A DNA stretch of 64,000 nt from Streptomyces sp. NBC_01283 (GTDB lineage: Bacteria > Actinomycetota > Actinomycetes > Streptomycetales > Streptomycetaceae): NCBI RefSeq assembly GCF_041435335.1, contig NZ_CP108430.1, forward strand, positions 6,795,001 through 6,859,000, given 5' to 3'. Shown piece by piece: positions 62,237 to 64,000 of the stretch. The first letter of the stretch is position 1, and every line of letters begins with the position of its first letter. The notes under the pieces are model-generated. The model saw only the letters and a program-made list of their open reading frames with translations. It had not been told where the DNA came from and searched no databases. Made by a program: the position numbers and the translations under genes.

Positions 62237-64000
62237 TTACTCGAACTCTATCGCGAGCTGTTGTGCGACGGCCTTCTCCGCAGGCGTGATCACCGGAGGG
62301 AGCTTCTTCCTCGGGGGTTTGGCCAGTGGAGAGTCCGCGACTGTGCCGGAGATCAGTTCACGCAGCGCATTGCGGGTGATGGTGTCCTCCGAGTACAGAA
62401 CGATGCCGCGACGTCCTCGCGTCAGGAGTACGTGATAGGCGTGACGGACCAGCTGGTCCACCCGCTCGTCACTCACCCATTTCTCTTGAAGCTTGCTGTC
62501 CCGCGTTTTCGTCCGATCGACGACGAACTGCCCGTTGCGCCAGAGCAGGTCCGGGCCGAGGATGACTCCGGTCCAGTCGAACTCGAAGTTCTGGGCCGTG
62601 AAGATACAGCCGACCTGTCCGAAGCCGCGTGGGTCCGTCGCCCATTGGCTGGTCTCGGGCACGTCGTCGAGACTGACTCCCTCCTTCGCGTTCCACGGGC
62701 GGTGCCAATCCTTGATCTGCACTTCAAGAAGGAGTTCGCCGTTCGGTGGAGTCTTCCATTCCCAGCAGAATCCGGCTGTCATGCGGGCCTGCAGGTTGTC
62801 TTCGCGGATCCTGCGCTCGAGGAAACTCTCCATCTCCTCCGGGCTCTCCGCGAGACGCACGTCGATGAGCCCGTCCGGTACCCATGCCGGGGCAGTGGTC
62901 GCCTTGAGGCTGAGCAGTTTCGTCACCCACTCGCGGAAGGCGATGCTGCCTTCGGCCCGGAACATGCCGGGCAGTTCAATCACCTCGTAGTCGCATCCGC
63001 ATGCCTTGGCACGTTCGACGAGGTAGTCGACGGTTCCTACCTCCTTGGGGCGCAGGGACTGCCAGTCGTCGAGGAGGAAGACGGGGACCTCCGCGACATG
63101 AATCAGCTCGTCGGCCTGACAGAGGCCGCGAGCCTTCGCCGCCCTCTTGACGTCACGCCCGTCCGATTTGAGGCGCACTCGATGGGCTTCATCGCAGATG
63201 AGGACCTCCACCGAATCCTCCGGCAGATGTCCGAATTGCTGGAAATAGCGATAGTCCTTACGGGACTGCCGCTCTGCTGCCCCCTTCCGTCCGTAGGGAG
63301 CGGCAGCGACCGTCGAGTCGCGTAGATTCTTGGTGAACGAACGGGAGCCGCTGGCATGTACGACGTTGCGCCCCTCTTGACGCAAGGTGCGCAGCAGTTC
63401 CACGGCGACTGCGGTCTTTCCGCTGCCGGGGCCACCCTGCACGATGATGACTTTCTTGCGCCCTTTGCCGCCACTCGCACCGATCTTCCGGTGAACTTCC
63501 TGGAACGCGATCTCCTGTTCCTTCTGGAGGGCGAAGACCGGATGCGGGCTTCCCACGCGGCTGAACGCCTCACTCGACGACGGTGCCTCGTATTGCTGCG
63601 CCTGGCAGAGCACATCGGCTGCCCGCGCGCCGGGCACCCCGCCGGCAAGTCGGGTGGAGAGGAACCTTCTGAAATCCTCACGTTGATCTCTGGTGTACAG
63701 CTGTCCGTGAGTGCTCCGCTTCAGATCGAAAAGCGAACTGACTTCATGGCTGGCGTTGTGCAGCAGTGCGACTCCGGCGATTCTGTCGCGTTTGCCGTGC
63801 AGGGGCACGAGGCGCTGGATGAGGTACTCGCAGTAGCGCTGCACCTGGCGTACGGGATGAAGCTTGGGCTTGTCGTATCCGGCGTCCACAGCAATGGGGT
63901 TGGTGGGCGAAACCTCGGCCTTGTGCCACTGTTTGAGCTCTACGACGACATACGACAGATCGCCGGTGGTCGGATGCTGGCCCGCCAGGATCACGTCGGC
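62237..64000 (-). CDS. Nuclease-helicase fusion protein, paralogue 2 (5' end outside window)
   Basis: 587 visible residues; the frame is open to base 64000, so the N-terminus lies beyond the window. The nuclease core ADVILAG (visible Asp2) and VVVELKQW (Glu21/Lys23) mirrors paralogue 1. The helicase has Walker A QGGPGSGKT (about 188-196), DEAH in VLICDEAHRVR, PVFLLDDWQSLRP, LPGMFRAEGS, GFGQVGCIFTAQNFEFDW and HAYHVLLTRG. The C-terminal tail (about 565-587) is Pro/Lys-rich and unlike paralogue 1. It ends 100 bases upstream of paralogue 1 on the same strand. The two are clearly related but diverged over most of their length, so it is an old duplication or two separately acquired genes, not a recent tandem copy. 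Confidence 0.8.
   Translation of the reverse strand, partial: ADVILAGQHPTTGDLSYVVVELKQWHKAEVSPTNPIAVDAGYDKPKLHPVRQVQRYCEYLIQRLVPLHGKRDRIAGVALLHNASHEVSSLFDLKRSTHGQLYTRDQREDFRRFLSTRLAGGVPGARAADVLCQAQQYEAPSSSEAFSRVGSPHPVFALQKEQEIAFQEVHRKIGASGGKGRKKVIIVQGGPGSGKTAVAVELLRTLRQEGRNVVHASGSRSFTKNLRDSTVAAAPYGRKGAAERQSRKDYRYFQQFGHLPEDSVEVLICDEAHRVRLKSDGRDVKRAAKARGLCQADELIHVAEVPVFLLDDWQSLRPKEVGTVDYLVERAKACGCDYEVIELPGMFRAEGSIAFREWVTKLLSLKATTAPAWVPDGLIDVRLAESPEEMESFLERRIREDNLQARMTAGFCWEWKTPPNGELLLEVQIKDWHRPWNAKEGVSLDDVPETSQWATDPRGFGQVGCIFTAQNFEFDWTGVILGPDLLWRNGQFVVDRTKTRDSKLQEKWVSDERVDQLVRHAYHVLLTRGRRGIVLYSEDTITRNALRELISGTVADSPLAKPPRKKLPPVITPAEKAVAQQLAIEFE

Overview
The window is a stretch of actinobacterial chromosome, almost certainly Streptomyces. 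It has very high GC with strong third-position G/C bias, many GTG starts, ATGA/GTGA overlaps between co-directional genes, long GC-rich terminator hairpins between convergent genes, and families typical of that genus (SPW_0924, DUF6343, PAC2, ANTAR regulator, twin-arginine signal peptides). The order pyk / ANTAR response regulator / liv transporter / polA / rpsA / coaE is what I recall of a conserved core segment of Streptomyces chromosomes, so most of the window is chromosomal backbone with a few accessory genes set into it.

Left part (1-11.3 kb): the 3' part of a PLP-dependent decarboxylase coupled to a lysine/ornithine N-monooxygenase (a hydroxamate siderophore logic), an SGNH hydrolase converging on a Tat-exported 5'-nucleotidase, a SIMPL-domain protein, pyruvate kinase, a Tat-exported alkylsulfatase-like metallo-beta-lactamase protein, and a free-standing HTH-LAGLIDADG protein next to a tRNA with anticodon CAA.

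11.4-22.1 kb: a PdtaR-like ANTAR response regulator converges on a complete branched-chain amino-acid ABC transporter operon (livK-livH-livM-livG-livF, minus strand), followed by a minus-strand group: molybdopterin oxidoreductase, PaaI-type thioesterase, small lipoprotein and membrane-anchored protein. 22.2-38.7 kb: polA, a class A beta-lactamase-like gene broken by an in-frame TGA, a secreted lytic transglycosylase, small membrane proteins, the HrpB helicase with a methyltransferase, rpsA with a recognisable promoter, a secreted beta-helix protein, PAC2, coaE and small conserved genes.

38.9-55.5 kb: an acyltransferase, a second methyltransferase, DoxX and S4 proteins, a tightly coupled M20 dipeptidase-YfcC-MFS operon, prolyl aminopeptidase, a GntR-controlled NCS1 permease/racemase operon with three tandem perfect palindromes in the control region, a GH6 glycosidase, RidA, and a three-gene minus-strand operon (metallophosphatase-MFS-beta-propeller-like protein). 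55.6-64 kb: a SNF2 ATPase/SWIM-protein pair faces two tandem, diverged paralogues of a large nuclease-helicase (PD-(D/E)XK-like N-terminus plus DUF2075/Schlafen-group-3-like helicase). The second is cut by the window edge. This tandem pair is the best candidate for an uncharacterised, possibly defensive, system. All calls are from reading the sequence; no database searches were run.
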